From IMG/VR virus record IMGVR_UViG_3300050020_000142, positions 1 to 31,993 of that record: a stretch of 31,993 bases of DNA. One strand, 5' to 3'. Shown piece after piece: positions 16,005-23,583 of the stretch. Both the position numbers and the translations under genes were made by a program. The notes below the pieces were generated by a model, which saw only the letters and a list, made by a program, of their open reading frames with translations, had not been told where the DNA came from and did no database searches. Numbering within the stretch: the stretch's first letter is position 1; every line of letters starts with the position of its first letter. This DNA comes from a virus.

Positions 16005-16760
16005 CTATTTAGTTATGGCCGCGACAGTATTCTGAGTCGTCTGATCCTGAGCCTTCATCTGATTGGTCTGGAAGGCCGTGAGAATTTTGCTTTGCAAGCT
16101 CTGATCTCCCGAAAACTCCTTGGTGACCCAATCCTTGAAATCCTCACCGCCTTTGATAACCTGCGAGAAGCCAGCAGCAAGAGTGGATTGCGCCACATTC
16201 ACAACACCGAGCCCGACCGCAGCGCCAGGGTTGGTCACCGCGGCACCCTTGAGCAGAGTCTTCGCCGCCTCGTAAAGGACCAACAGCACTAAGAAAATCC
16301 CGCCGATCCACAAGAAATATGGCACCTGAATGAGGCCAGTTCCCTCGATCTTCTTGCCGGCCACCTCGTCCTCTGCCTTGGCAAACTTCTCCACCTTGTA
16401 GTCGTAGGCCCCCATTGCCGTAGTTGCCTTGTTAGCCAAAACATCCGCCGTAACCGTGGGTATCTTCTCCGGAGGCCCCGCTACGACCATTGCCGCCTGA
16501 GTCAGCTTCATCGTATCCGTCGCCGGGGCAAGGACATTCGTGGTGGTGTTCTCTTTCAGAGCGGCTACTACAGTCTCCGTCGCCTTCTCGTGCGACTGAT
16601 AAATCGCCTCCCGCTCAAGCTCCTTAAGCGCCGGACTCTGCTCCGGAAACACCTGGGTCTTCTTCTGGAAAAGCTCCACCGATTTCGGAACCAGTGTGCC
16701 CAAACAACCCGTCAACAAGACGAGAGCGAGTAGCGCTGGTATGATACTTTTGATTTTCAT
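16005..16760 (-). CDS. Phage-encoded lipoprotein with transmembrane segment (251 aa)
   Basis: The N-terminus is a lipoprotein signal: Lys-rich start, hydrophobic core and lipobox LLTGC with the acylated Cys at residue 19. Residues ~30-130 are helical and charged. A transmembrane helix (VPYFLWIGGIFLVLLVLY, ~146-163) follows, then an amphipathic Ala/Gly-rich C-terminal third ending in a Gln/Thr-rich helix. The start overlaps the stop of the coiled-coil membrane protein (ATGA), so the two are probably made together. Possible roles are lysis, superinfection exclusion or envelope modification. It does not look like a standard small Rz1 spanin because it is long and has an internal membrane helix. 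Confidence 0.74.
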   Translation of the reverse strand: MKIKSIIPALLALVLLTGCLGTLVPKSVELFQKKTQVFPEQSPALKELEREAIYQSHEKATETVVAALKENTTTNVLAPATDTMKLTQAAMVVAGPPEKIPTVTADVLANKATTAMGAYDYKVEKFAKAEDEVAGKKIEGTGLIQVPYFLWIGGIFLVLLVLYEAAKTLLKGAAVTNPGAAVGLGVVNVAQSTLAAGFSQVIKGGEDFKDWVTKEFSGDQSLQSKILTAFQTNQMKAQDQTTQNTVAAITK

Positions 16761-17326
16761 TTGACAAAACCCTTAACAAGGCCAATTAGCGACAGCGCCA
16801 GCCCGAGCAACGATACAATTAAAGCCACATTGACCGCGGATTGGGACGCCTTTCCTTCAAGATTAGCTTTAGACTCTCTCAACACCCGTAGGTCCTTTTC
16901 CACCGAGGTCATAAATACCTCGTGTTCGCTCTTAGTAAAGAAGGTTCCCGCCTGGTCTTTCAACTGCAACCGAAATTCGTTCATCGACTCCAGCCGCTTT
17001 TCAAGCATAGCGGCTGACACCTCCGAGGCTGCCCTTGTCTCCCGCAGCAGCCTTACGTCCTCAGTGATCCTGTTTGTCTGAGATTCGTATTCTGAACGAG
17101 GCACAAAGGTTCCCGATTGGTCCTTCAACTGCGCTCGGAGTTCGTTCATTGATTCCAACCGTTTATCCATCAGTCCAGCCGCAACGGTAGTTGCTTTATC
17201 CAGAGCAGAAATCTTGAAGTCGAGCTGTTCTCTCAATCCCTCAAATCGCACATCATCCACGTTTCTGTGCTCCAGAAACTTTTCGTCAACATACTCTCTC
17301 AGTGTGATTGTATCGAGCTTGGACAT
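16757..17326 (-). CDS. Coiled-coil protein with internal duplication and C-terminal membrane anchor (189 aa)
   Basis: I use the ATG at 17326 (MSKLDTITLREY); an upstream TTG would extend into the terminator's T-tract. Residues 53-80 (MDKRLESMNELRAQLKDQSG...) and 108-135 (LEKRLESMNEFRLQLKDQAG...) are a clear internal duplication with a 55-residue period. The body is predicted coiled coil. A single hydrophobic helix at ~163-185 (VNVALIVSLLGLALSLIGLV) makes it a tail-anchored membrane protein. The RLxSMNEFRxxLKDQ motif occurs in phage and bacterial proteins of unknown function, often as one copy. It overlaps the lipoprotein gene by four bases. A membrane partner or lysis-timing role is possible but unproven. 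Confidence 0.73.
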   Translation of the reverse strand: MSKLDTITLREYVDEKFLEHRNVDDVRFEGLREQLDFKISALDKATTVAAGLMDKRLESMNELRAQLKDQSGTFVPRSEYESQTNRITEDVRLLRETRAASEVSAAMLEKRLESMNEFRLQLKDQAGTFFTKSEHEVFMTSVEKDLRVLRESKANLEGKASQSAVNVALIVSLLGLALSLIGLVKGFVK

Positions 17327-17348
17327 GGTAACCAAATTTTTTTTCCTC

Positions 17349-17382
17349 AAAAAAGGGAGCGGGCAGTTGCCCGCCCGCTCCC
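17349..17382 (-). terminator. Intrinsic terminator after the capsid gene
   Basis: On the minus strand a perfect 10-bp GC-rich stem (GGGAGCGGGC / GCCCGCTCCC, loop of 8) is followed by TTTTTT. It lies about 35 bases past the stop of the major capsid gene and just before the start of the coiled-coil protein gene. It should end or attenuate transcripts from the head genes. Confidence 0.9.
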
Positions 17383-17416
17383 AGTGTTCCCACCTGATGA
17401 ACGGCTTCAGCTAGCC

Positions 17417-18766
17417 TCAGACCCCGAACGCCGGGGGCCGCGTGTCAAAGTGGTCCGTGGTGGACCCATGCACGTTAGGCGTCTCATTGTCGCCGCACAC
17501 CCCAATTGTGGTGTAGTTGAATGCGCCACTGAAGCTAGAGGCTCCTGTGGTGATGCAGTTGACCAACCCCAGGTCAGCGGTGCAGCGCTGATACAGAAGC
17601 GGGACAATGTGCTGCGGACGGAGGGGCCGATAGGCGCGAGTAATCTGATACTTGTGCCAACCGAAGTCACCCCATTGGTTGCACTGATTGTCAACCTGGT
17701 AGTGCCATTCCAACTCGCCCATGTGAAGCTGCGGGGCGAACTTGAAGGAGCCCTCGCCGACATACTTCTCAGGCACGAGCCGCTCGAAGCTGCCATCAGC
17801 AATCAGAACGCCAACTTCATAGGGCGCGCTGAGCCAAGCCGGATTCGGCTTCGCGAACGCGGTGCCTCGGGCCGGGTTGGACACAATGGTCACGGGGTCA
17901 ATCAGGGCCAGAGTGCCGTCCGGGTTGAAGCCCGACGCGCGCAAAGGACGTTGATCCACACCGAAGGCAATGCCGCGATAAGCGGGGGACTGCTCGAAGC
18001 TGTAAGCGGTCAGCGTGGTTTCGCCGAGCTTATAGCCACCAGTGGTCAGACCGATCATCACGTTCTGAACGCCCACTTCCGAGCGGAAGTATTCGACCTG
18101 ATCCGCGCCGCCGATGAAGCGATAATGCGGCATTCCCTGATCCTGCGAATACCACTCACCGAACAGGACTTCCCGAACATAGCGGGCGATATAGTGCAGC
18201 GCCTTGAAGGTCATGGGACCCGTGGGGAGCAACGGAGCGAACTTGACGCCGAGGTCCGTCTCCAGCCCGCCGGTAAACAGCGAGTTGAAATCGTAGTTGG
18301 CGTTTGCGGTGAACTTTGAAGCGCTCCGCAGATACAACTGGGCGCGGATGTCAGAGTTGATATACTGGGTCACCAGCTTCTTCAAGCTGTCTTCGGCCAT
18401 GACGTAAGAGCCCTTGAAGGCCGAGTAACCTTTCTTGACGCAGATATTCGGACCGCGGCCACGGAAACTTTCCAGCCGGAGGTTGAATTCCACGGTGTCA
18501 GTAAGGTCCTGGATGCCGGTCTGACCACAGATTTCAGTATCACAGACAAACGTAGGGATCGCCAGGGAATCCCCAGGCGCGGCCTGCATCTGAACGATTG
18601 ACCGAATTGCATCGGACGTGCCGGAAGGAAACACCCCGCCATTAATGACGTTCATATAGGGTGAGTTGGCTGCCAGAGTCCGGGCAATCGTGCCAACTAT
18701 GCGATTGACATCTTTGCTCGCGATGTCGCTGAGATCACTGGGGTTATCACAAAAAAAAGCTGCCAT
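17417..18766 (-). CDS. Probable major capsid protein (449 aa)
   Basis: I start at the ATG at 18766 (MAAFFCDNPSDLSDIASKDV), as the longer version would begin inside the leader. The 449-residue protein lies downstream of portal and scaffold genes. It has a helical N-terminus (VNRIVGTIARTLAANSPYM), long mixed alpha/beta body, an EELINSDIRA-like spine segment (KKLVTQYINSDIRAQLYLR) and late WHYQVDNQCNQWGD region, fitting an HK97-fold capsid protein by size, position and composition. It is the only head-sized gene in this position and is flanked by a long leader (152 bases) and a strong terminator, as expected for the most abundant virion protein. Assignment is by context and overall look; no single motif proves it. 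Confidence 0.8.
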   Translation of the reverse strand: MAAFFCDNPSDLSDIASKDVNRIVGTIARTLAANSPYMNVINGGVFPSGTSDAIRSIVQMQAAPGDSLAIPTFVCDTEICGQTGIQDLTDTVEFNLRLESFRGRGPNICVKKGYSAFKGSYVMAEDSLKKLVTQYINSDIRAQLYLRSASKFTANANYDFNSLFTGGLETDLGVKFAPLLPTGPMTFKALHYIARYVREVLFGEWYSQDQGMPHYRFIGGADQVEYFRSEVGVQNVMIGLTTGGYKLGETTLTAYSFEQSPAYRGIAFGVDQRPLRASGFNPDGTLALIDPVTIVSNPARGTAFAKPNPAWLSAPYEVGVLIADGSFERLVPEKYVGEGSFKFAPQLHMGELEWHYQVDNQCNQWGDFGWHKYQITRAYRPLRPQHIVPLLYQRCTADLGLVNCITTGASSFSGAFNYTTIGVCGDNETPNVHGSTTDHFDTRPPAFGV

Positions 18767-18841
18767 AAGTGTTCTTTCTATCTTGGCGGGATTTACCCGC
18801 ACTCATTTATTGACCGTCGCGCTCTTGGCCAGCGAGCGAAC

Positions 18842-18868
18842 ACTTTAGGGCCGTCCCCTGGGTATCAA
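18842..18868 (-). promoter_or_regulatory. Weak candidate promoter upstream of capsid gene
   Basis: In the 152-base gap before the capsid gene the minus strand has TTGATA, then a 15-base spacer, then TAAAGT. These resemble sigma-70 -35 and -10 boxes but the spacer is short. A small GCGGG/CCCGC hairpin (18786-18800) lies between it and the capsid start. Only the position makes it attractive. Confidence 0.2.
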
Positions 18869-18918
18869 CAGGAGGGCTTTAGATACCAAAGAAACAGTCG
18901 CGGGGAACTTGTCCGGCG

Positions 18919-19635
18919 TCAACTTCGATCCCGGGTAATATACGCATGCCGATCCCGAAGAAGCTGATCGAGCACCTCGCGCCGCTTGATCGAGTGCATG
19001 AAAACAAACCCCTGTTCTCTCACGAGCTTTCCAAGGATTTCGATCCCGCACGGGAGCGACGGGTCCGTGCTACAGCTTGCCCCATCCGGAAACCCCTTGT
19101 AGGGCCATCCGGCCTTCACCGCAAGCTGAACCATATAGTGATCAATGAAAGGCATAACGGGGTTGGCCTGAATTCCCTCTGCCGTGGCCAGCAACGCCTC
19201 GATGGTTTTTCGGGACAGGAAATATGGAGGTTGAAAGGCGACATTCGGAAACCCAGGAGGATAAGCAACAACATGCTCCGGGATGGTGTCTATCACCAAA
19301 TTCGACCAGAGAACGTCCGGCTCCTCGTAGAGATACCCCGAAATATTTGCCGACAAACAGACCGAGTCAGCATCATGCACCAGAAAAAACTGCTCCGGAA
19401 AAGTCAAGAGAAGTTTCAGGTGTTCCCGCTGCCGGTCGAGGGACTCCTGCCCAATGTAGGCGCGCTTCCCCGCAAATCTATTCTCGATCCCTGGATACCG
19501 AATCTCGGCGGGGGCATCACCCGGAGAAAGAACCACCACCGGACAACCATGCTGAAGATAGTTGTCAAGCGCTTTAATTACTTGGTGCTGGTCTCCATTG
19601 TAACAGCAAATTGCTATCCGTGTATTATGATTCAT
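18919..19635 (-). CDS. Glycosyltransferase-like protein of the sugar cassette (238 aa)
   Basis: I start at the ATG at 19635, 4 bases after the HNH stop, with an AGAGGAAG ribosome binding site inside the HNH gene end; longer versions would lie within the HNH gene. The N-terminus NTRIAICCYNGDQHQVIKAL resembles a Rossmann-type sugar-nucleotide-binding fold. FFLVHDADSVCL (residues 83-94) carries a DAD motif expected to hold metal and the nucleotide sugar in GT-A enzymes. Later FIDHYMVQLAVKAGW and FVFMHSIKR fit the acceptor side and a late His. It is the last cassette gene before the capsid gene. Donor and acceptor are unknown; GDP-L-fucose is a reasonable candidate donor given its neighbours. Confidence 0.72.
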   Translation of the reverse strand: MNHNTRIAICCYNGDQHQVIKALDNYLQHGCPVVVLSPGDAPAEIRYPGIENRFAGKRAYIGQESLDRQREHLKLLLTFPEQFFLVHDADSVCLSANISGYLYEEPDVLWSNLVIDTIPEHVVAYPPGFPNVAFQPPYFLSRKTIEALLATAEGIQANPVMPFIDHYMVQLAVKAGWPYKGFPDGASCSTDPSLPCGIEILGKLVREQGFVFMHSIKRREVLDQLLRDRHAYITRDRS

Positions 19636-19639
19636 TATC

Positions 19640-20089
19640 TTAACTTCCTCTATCTTCCAGATAAAGAGCAGCCCGCAGGCACCGCTCAGGATCATTCTTG
19701 AGAAACCCCAAAGCCGCGTTACAACGATTGCACAACAACCCGCGAACCTCTCCCGTTCGATGGCTATGGTCAACAGCCAAGGCCATCCCCGACGTGTTAG
19801 TCTCCCCACACACCGCACACACTCCGCCTTGAGCGCGCGACATATCCCGGTATTGTACCTCAGTGATTCCGTAGCCTTTTAGCTTTTTTCTGGTGTATTG
19901 TGCCGACATCTTCTCCGGGTTTCTTTGTCTCCACCGCATCGTGGACTGACGAACTATCTCCGGGTGATCCTTCCTATATCGCAAATTTCTTTGTCGTTCA
20001 CACGACTTACAGGACGAACGGAGCCTCCCCCCGGTGCTCCAGAATTCAGCAATCCCCTTAGTCACCCCGCACAGAGAACAGGTCTTCAT
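19640..20089 (-). CDS. HNH endonuclease, recombination endonuclease VII type (149 aa)
   Basis: The C-terminal core matches the endonuclease VII family: CAVCGE (C91/C94), LAVDHSHRTGEVRGLLCNRC with the catalytic Asp-His and a second CxxC pair, and NAALG after it. An N-terminal Cys pair set (CSLC, CKSC) may form another zinc knuckle. A basic linker (RYRKDHPEIVRQSTMRWRQR) separates them, and resembles the basic repeat of the HNH protein at 12635. I use the ATG at 20089, which overlaps the gmd stop (ATGA); an ATG at 20095 adds two residues. In T4 this family resolves branched DNA, but stand-alone copies like this one often act as homing endonucleases. Here it sits within a sugar cassette. Confidence 0.88.
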   Translation of the reverse strand: MKTCSLCGVTKGIAEFWSTGGRLRSSCKSCERQRNLRYRKDHPEIVRQSTMRWRQRNPEKMSAQYTRKKLKGYGITEVQYRDMSRAQGGVCAVCGETNTSGMALAVDHSHRTGEVRGLLCNRCNAALGFLKNDPERCLRAALYLEDRGS

Positions 20090-21027
20090 AACCATGCGTC
20101 CACCATCATCCGCGCCAACTCAGCCATAGTCACCTGGGACTCCCAGCCCAGCACCCGTTTTACTTTACTGGGGTCTCCTAACAAATGCTCCACTTCCGTC
20201 GGTCGAAATAACGACGGATCAGACCGGACATGCTTTTCAATGCTTAGGTTCACACACCCAAAAGCCTCCTCCAAAAACTCCCGGACTGAGTATGCCCTCC
20301 CTGTGGCGACCACGAAGTCATCGGATGCCGGTTGCTGGAGCATCATCCACATCGCCTTTACAAAATCCTTGGCATGCCCCCAGTCCCGCCTCGCTTCTAG
20401 GTTGCCCAGATACAAAAACTCCTGCTGACCTCGTGCGATCATCGCGGCTGCCTTGGCAATCTTCTGCGTCACAAAGTTCTCTCCGCGGCGCGGGCTCTCG
20501 TGGTTGAACAGGATTCCGTTGCTCGCGTGCATCCCGTAAGCCTCCCGGTAATTCACCGTGGCATAGTAAGAGAATGCTTTCGCGCAGCCATACGGGCTCC
20601 GGGGATGAAAGGGGGTGGTCTCATTCTGCGGCGGCGGAGAGCTTCCAAACATTTCGCTTGAAGACGCCTGATAAAAATGTATGGGCTGCCCGGTCTTGCG
20701 AATTGCCTCCAAAATCCGAATTGTCCCCGCGCCGGTCACTTCCCCCGAATACACGGGCACCTTGAAGCTGATACCCACGTCACTCATGGCCGCGAGATTA
20801 TACACCTCATCCGGCTTCGCCAAGTCAATTGCAGCGGCTATTGAAGCGCTATCCGAGAGGTCTCCTTGGTGAAGCGTGATCTTGTCGAGGATGCTGTGTA
20901 AACGGACCGTGTTGTCTGTGCTAGACCGGCGGATAACACCATGCACCTCGTAGCCCTTCTCCAAGAGAAGCTCCGCTAAATATGAGCCGTCTTGGCCCGA
21001 GGCTCCAAAAATCAATGCGCGTGACAT
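20086..21027 (-). CDS. gmd: GDP-mannose 4,6-dehydratase
   Basis: This enzyme converts GDP-D-mannose to GDP-4-keto-6-deoxy-mannose, the first step to GDP-L-fucose. The sequence shows the NAD(P)-binding GASGQDG (8-14), the conserved RRSST stretch, NLAAMSDVGISF, the SSSE catalytic segment (residues 122-125), the Tyr-x-x-x-Lys pair Y146/K150 in SPYGCAK, and FNHESPRRGENFVTQKI (174-190). At 313 residues it is shorter than E. coli Gmd (373) but all catalytic elements are present, so it is probably active. It overlaps the end of fcl by 16 bases and its stop overlaps the HNH start. The order fcl then gmd is the reverse of the common gmd-fcl arrangement. Confidence 0.95.
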   Translation of the reverse strand: MSRALIFGASGQDGSYLAELLLEKGYEVHGVIRRSSTDNTVRLHSILDKITLHQGDLSDSASIAAAIDLAKPDEVYNLAAMSDVGISFKVPVYSGEVTGAGTIRILEAIRKTGQPIHFYQASSSEMFGSSPPPQNETTPFHPRSPYGCAKAFSYYATVNYREAYGMHASNGILFNHESPRRGENFVTQKIAKAAAMIARGQQEFLYLGNLEARRDWGHAKDFVKAMWMMLQQPASDDFVVATGRAYSVREFLEEAFGCVNLSIEKHVRSDPSLFRPTEVEHLLGDPSKVKRVLGWESQVTMAELARMMVDAWL

Positions 21028-21950
21028 AGATGCAAACGGAAATCCTGATAAGCAAGCTGGAGCCCTTGCTCAAGCGTTATTTTCGGACGCCACCCCAACC
21101 AGAAAATCTTCGAGCTATCCAGCCTCCTTTCCGGAGTGCCATCCGGTTTGGTGATGTCCCACTCAATAGGGCCAGAATGCCCGGCCACTTTAACCACCAT
21201 CGCCGCGAGGTCTCTGAGTGCAACCAACTCCCCGCTTCCAATGTTGACCAGCCCGAGGTATTCCGAGCAATCCATCAGAAGGATACACGCCACCGCGAGG
21301 TCATCCGCAAACAGAAACTCCCGCGTTGGCTTTCCCGTTCCCCAAAAGGTCACGCCGGGCAACAAACCCAGAACTCGCTCGTGAACCCGCCGGATCATAC
21401 CCGGAATTACATGCGAATTCTGCGGGTCGTAGCTGTCCCCCAGCCCGTAGAGGTTCGTGGGCATCACGCTGATGAAGTTGCACCCATATTCCTTACGATA
21501 CGCTTCACAAAGCTTGATTCCGGCAATTTTTGCCAAAGCGTAGCACTCATTCGAGGGCTCAAGCGCTCCGGTCAAAAGGTATTCCTCAAAAATAGGATTT
21601 TGAGCGAGTTTTGGGTAGGCGCACGCGCTGCCGAGGAACAAAAGCTTCTTGACGCCATAGTTTTTCGCGTTTTCGAGGACATTCATCTCAATCCGCATGT
21701 TGTCAAGCATGAATTCTACCGGTTTCGTCGAATTGGCGACAATTCCGCCGACTTTGGCCGCGCAGTGGAAGACATACTCCGGCTGATAGCTACTAAAGGC
21801 CCATCTTACCACCACCGGATTGGTCAAATCAACCTTCTCGTGGCTCCAAGTGATCAAATTGTCGTATCCGCTCGCCTTGAGGGCGCGGCAGACTGCGCTT
21901 CCCGCCAAACCTCGGTGCCCAGTGACCAAAATTCGAGAATCCTTGTTCAT
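21012..21950 (-). CDS. fcl: GDP-L-fucose synthase (GDP-4-keto-6-deoxymannose epimerase/reductase)
   Basis: This enzyme epimerises and reduces the Gmd product to GDP-L-fucose using NADPH. With the ATG at 21950 (overlapping the upstream TGA) it has 312 residues, close to the usual ~320. Visible motifs are the cofactor loop GHRGLAG (11-17), HCAAKVGGI (82-90), the active-site GSACAYP (107-113, Ser107 as in E. coli), the Tyr137/Lys141 pair in NECYALAKIAG, MPTNLYGLGDSYDPQNSHVI, and TREFLFADDLA. All key residues are in place. It lies between a glycosyltransferase and gmd. Together the two enzymes make a full pathway from host GDP-mannose. Confidence 0.95.
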   Translation of the reverse strand: MNKDSRILVTGHRGLAGSAVCRALKASGYDNLITWSHEKVDLTNPVVVRWAFSSYQPEYVFHCAAKVGGIVANSTKPVEFMLDNMRIEMNVLENAKNYGVKKLLFLGSACAYPKLAQNPIFEEYLLTGALEPSNECYALAKIAGIKLCEAYRKEYGCNFISVMPTNLYGLGDSYDPQNSHVIPGMIRRVHERVLGLLPGVTFWGTGKPTREFLFADDLAVACILLMDCSEYLGLVNIGSGELVALRDLAAMVVKVAGHSGPIEWDITKPDGTPERRLDSSKIFWLGWRPKITLEQGLQLAYQDFRLHLCHAH

Positions 21951-22669
21951 ACCGCGAACCGCTTTCGCCCATACTGGATCAAGGAGGTATCCTTTACCCC
22001 ATGAACCCAAATCCAGTCATTGTCAATCATCTTCTGATACCATTCTTCGGAAAAAGTGGGCGTATTGTAGATGCTTTTCATCCCGGGGACATCCGCCCAG
22101 CCCCGCCTCTTAAATTCCTGCGCGAGATAGAAATCCCAGCCGCAATTCGGAATGATCCCCCCAACTCTTCGGGCAATCCACGTCAAAAAATTCAGGTCTC
22201 CTGTGATCAGCGCGTTGCCATTGATGTGCGGACCCGGCTCCACAAGCGCCCCGGCTATCACTACCGGACTTTTTTGGTTGACTCGATCCCATTCAGAGGA
22301 CATTCGAGATAGCCAATCCCGCTGAATAGGGCATCCGTCAGCCTCGCAAGTGAAAACAGCCTTGTAGGCCGGAATTTTCCGAGCCGCAATCATCGACTGC
22401 ACCCACTCCATTGTTGAAAACCAGAGCCCGTTGCAGCCGTTAGGCCAGCCCGTCTCCCGGCGACGGCTCTTCATTGTGTAAACATTGAACTTTCGAGCCA
22501 CAAGCTGAACTGAGGGATCATCAAGGCTGCTGTCGAAGCGGCACACGAATAAAAAATCAGCGATTGGCGACTTGGTCGGCTCTAAATCCGCAAGGAAGTG
22601 GGCCAAGGCTAGCGCGCGGGTCCGGTCCCCCTCCCAATACTGGAGTGCAATCAGCAACCGGTTAGTCAT
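21947..22669 (-). CDS. Glycosyltransferase-like protein of the sugar cassette (240 aa)
   Basis: I choose the ATG at 22669 because it overlaps the upstream TGA (ATGA) and has a GGAAAGGG ribosome binding site. The N-terminus (NRLLIALQYWEGDRTRALA) begins like a nucleotide-sugar transferase. AYKAVFTCEADGCPI (101-115) gives an EAD motif at 109-111 that probably replaces the DxD metal site of GT-A enzymes. Later GWDFYLAQEFKRRGW and WIWVHGVKDTSL fit an acceptor domain and a final His. It differs from the other two transferases in the cassette, so each probably adds a different sugar or recognises a different acceptor. The substrate is unknown. Confidence 0.7.
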   Translation of the reverse strand: MTNRLLIALQYWEGDRTRALALAHFLADLEPTKSPIADFLFVCRFDSSLDDPSVQLVARKFNVYTMKSRRRETGWPNGCNGLWFSTMEWVQSMIAARKIPAYKAVFTCEADGCPIQRDWLSRMSSEWDRVNQKSPVVIAGALVEPGPHINGNALITGDLNFLTWIARRVGGIIPNCGWDFYLAQEFKRRGWADVPGMKSIYNTPTFSEEWYQKMIDNDWIWVHGVKDTSLIQYGRKRFAV

Positions 22670-23583
22670 GCCGCCCTTTCCGGGGGTCGAGTGGTCCGTG
22701 GTCCAAAGCAAAAGGTGCCCAGATGACCGCAGATAAGCCCCATATCCACATGTGGCTGGTGTCCGGCAGCCGAAGCCCGCAGGCAGAAACTCACGTCCTC
22801 TCCGAACCCAAGCGAATTCTCCGCCTGGGCGCGCGAGAGGACCGCGGTAATCCCGTCCAGGGCTGCATACGCCTTGCCCCCGTCAAGCGGACCGCTCTGC
22901 AATTGATCCTGTAGCGCCTGTAACTGCCCCAACAAACTCGCCTCAGTCGAGGTAAACCAACTGCCACCTTTTTTATCCGGCCCTCGTGAAAGTCGAGGAA
23001 ACTTTTTCTCAATATCCTCAAACACCGACCGGTGAACCAACATGCATCCGGTCCCAACCCACCTCGTTGGCTTGATCAAGTCATACGGACCCCGACGTGC
23101 ATACTCCGCCTCTTGCGGGCTCATACCCGCCTCGTTATACACTGGCGGCCCGAGCGGATGCCGCCCGAAATACAGAGCGCCTACAAGGGATTTCTTGTGA
23201 GACATCAGACGATCAATTGCATTCCAAGCCAAGAACTTTTCCGGGAAATCAGTAAACCCGGTGTGAGCTTTGAACCATTCGGAATTTCCGAAGGGAACGA
23301 CCATGTCATCGTCAATAGTCAGCAGCCAATCACACGCTGATGTGAGAAAAACATCCGCGCAGGAATTACGCGAGTGGGCGATAAAAGCATCCCCAAAATT
23401 AAGCATTGACGCCGTCCGCCTCCGGTCAATCAATTGAGCAACACAGAACGCCGTGATGGGGGATACCTGCTTCCACCAGGGAAGCACTATCATCAGTTTC
23501 TTCTGGTAGATGATGACCGGCTCCGGCGGGAGGACCGCTACTGGTCCCACTCCCGCGGTATGATCTGACCGGAAAAGACTCAC
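22666..23583 (-). CDS. GT2-like glycosyltransferase (305 aa)
   Basis: The start is GTG at 23583, overlapping the scaffold stop (GTGA). KLMIVLPWWKQVSPITAF leads to an N-terminal GT-A fold. DWLLTIDDDMVVPF (85-98) has the classical triple-Asp metal/nucleotide-sugar motif at 91-93. WVGTGCMLVHRSVFE (175-189) resembles the acceptor loop of family 2 enzymes, and GFGEDVSFCLRA (259-270) provides the GED motif and catalytic base. A ~45-residue helical insertion (about 211-254) separates these. CGHLGTF near the end supplies a late His. It is the first gene of the sugar cassette and is translationally joined to the scaffold gene. The transferred sugar is not determined. Confidence 0.84.
   Translation of the reverse strand: MSLFRSDHTAGVGPVAVLPPEPVIIYQKKLMIVLPWWKQVSPITAFCVAQLIDRRRTASMLNFGDAFIAHSRNSCADVFLTSACDWLLTIDDDMVVPFGNSEWFKAHTGFTDFPEKFLAWNAIDRLMSHKKSLVGALYFGRHPLGPPVYNEAGMSPQEAEYARRGPYDLIKPTRWVGTGCMLVHRSVFEDIEKKFPRLSRGPDKKGGSWFTSTEASLLGQLQALQDQLQSGPLDGGKAYAALDGITAVLSRAQAENSLGFGEDVSFCLRASAAGHQPHVDMGLICGHLGTFCFGPRTTRPPERAA

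Noticed and set aside
16005-17326. Rz/Rz1-type spanin pair
   Set aside because: The coiled-coil protein is anchored at its C-terminus and the lipoprotein is 251 residues with an extra membrane helix, unlike known spanins.
17267-18319. Long plus-strand open frame (350 codons) opposite the capsid gene
   Set aside because: It is antisense to a well-supported gene, has no ribosome binding site or sensible composition, and every supported gene is on the minus strand.
18845-19051. Minus-strand frame between the last glycosyltransferase and the capsid gene
   Set aside because: Most of it overlaps the glycosyltransferase in another frame and the unique part is only ~25 codons without a good start.
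21030-22004. Long plus-strand open frame opposite fcl
   Set aside because: It mirrors the codon structure of the GDP-fucose synthase gene and lacks any recognisable domain.
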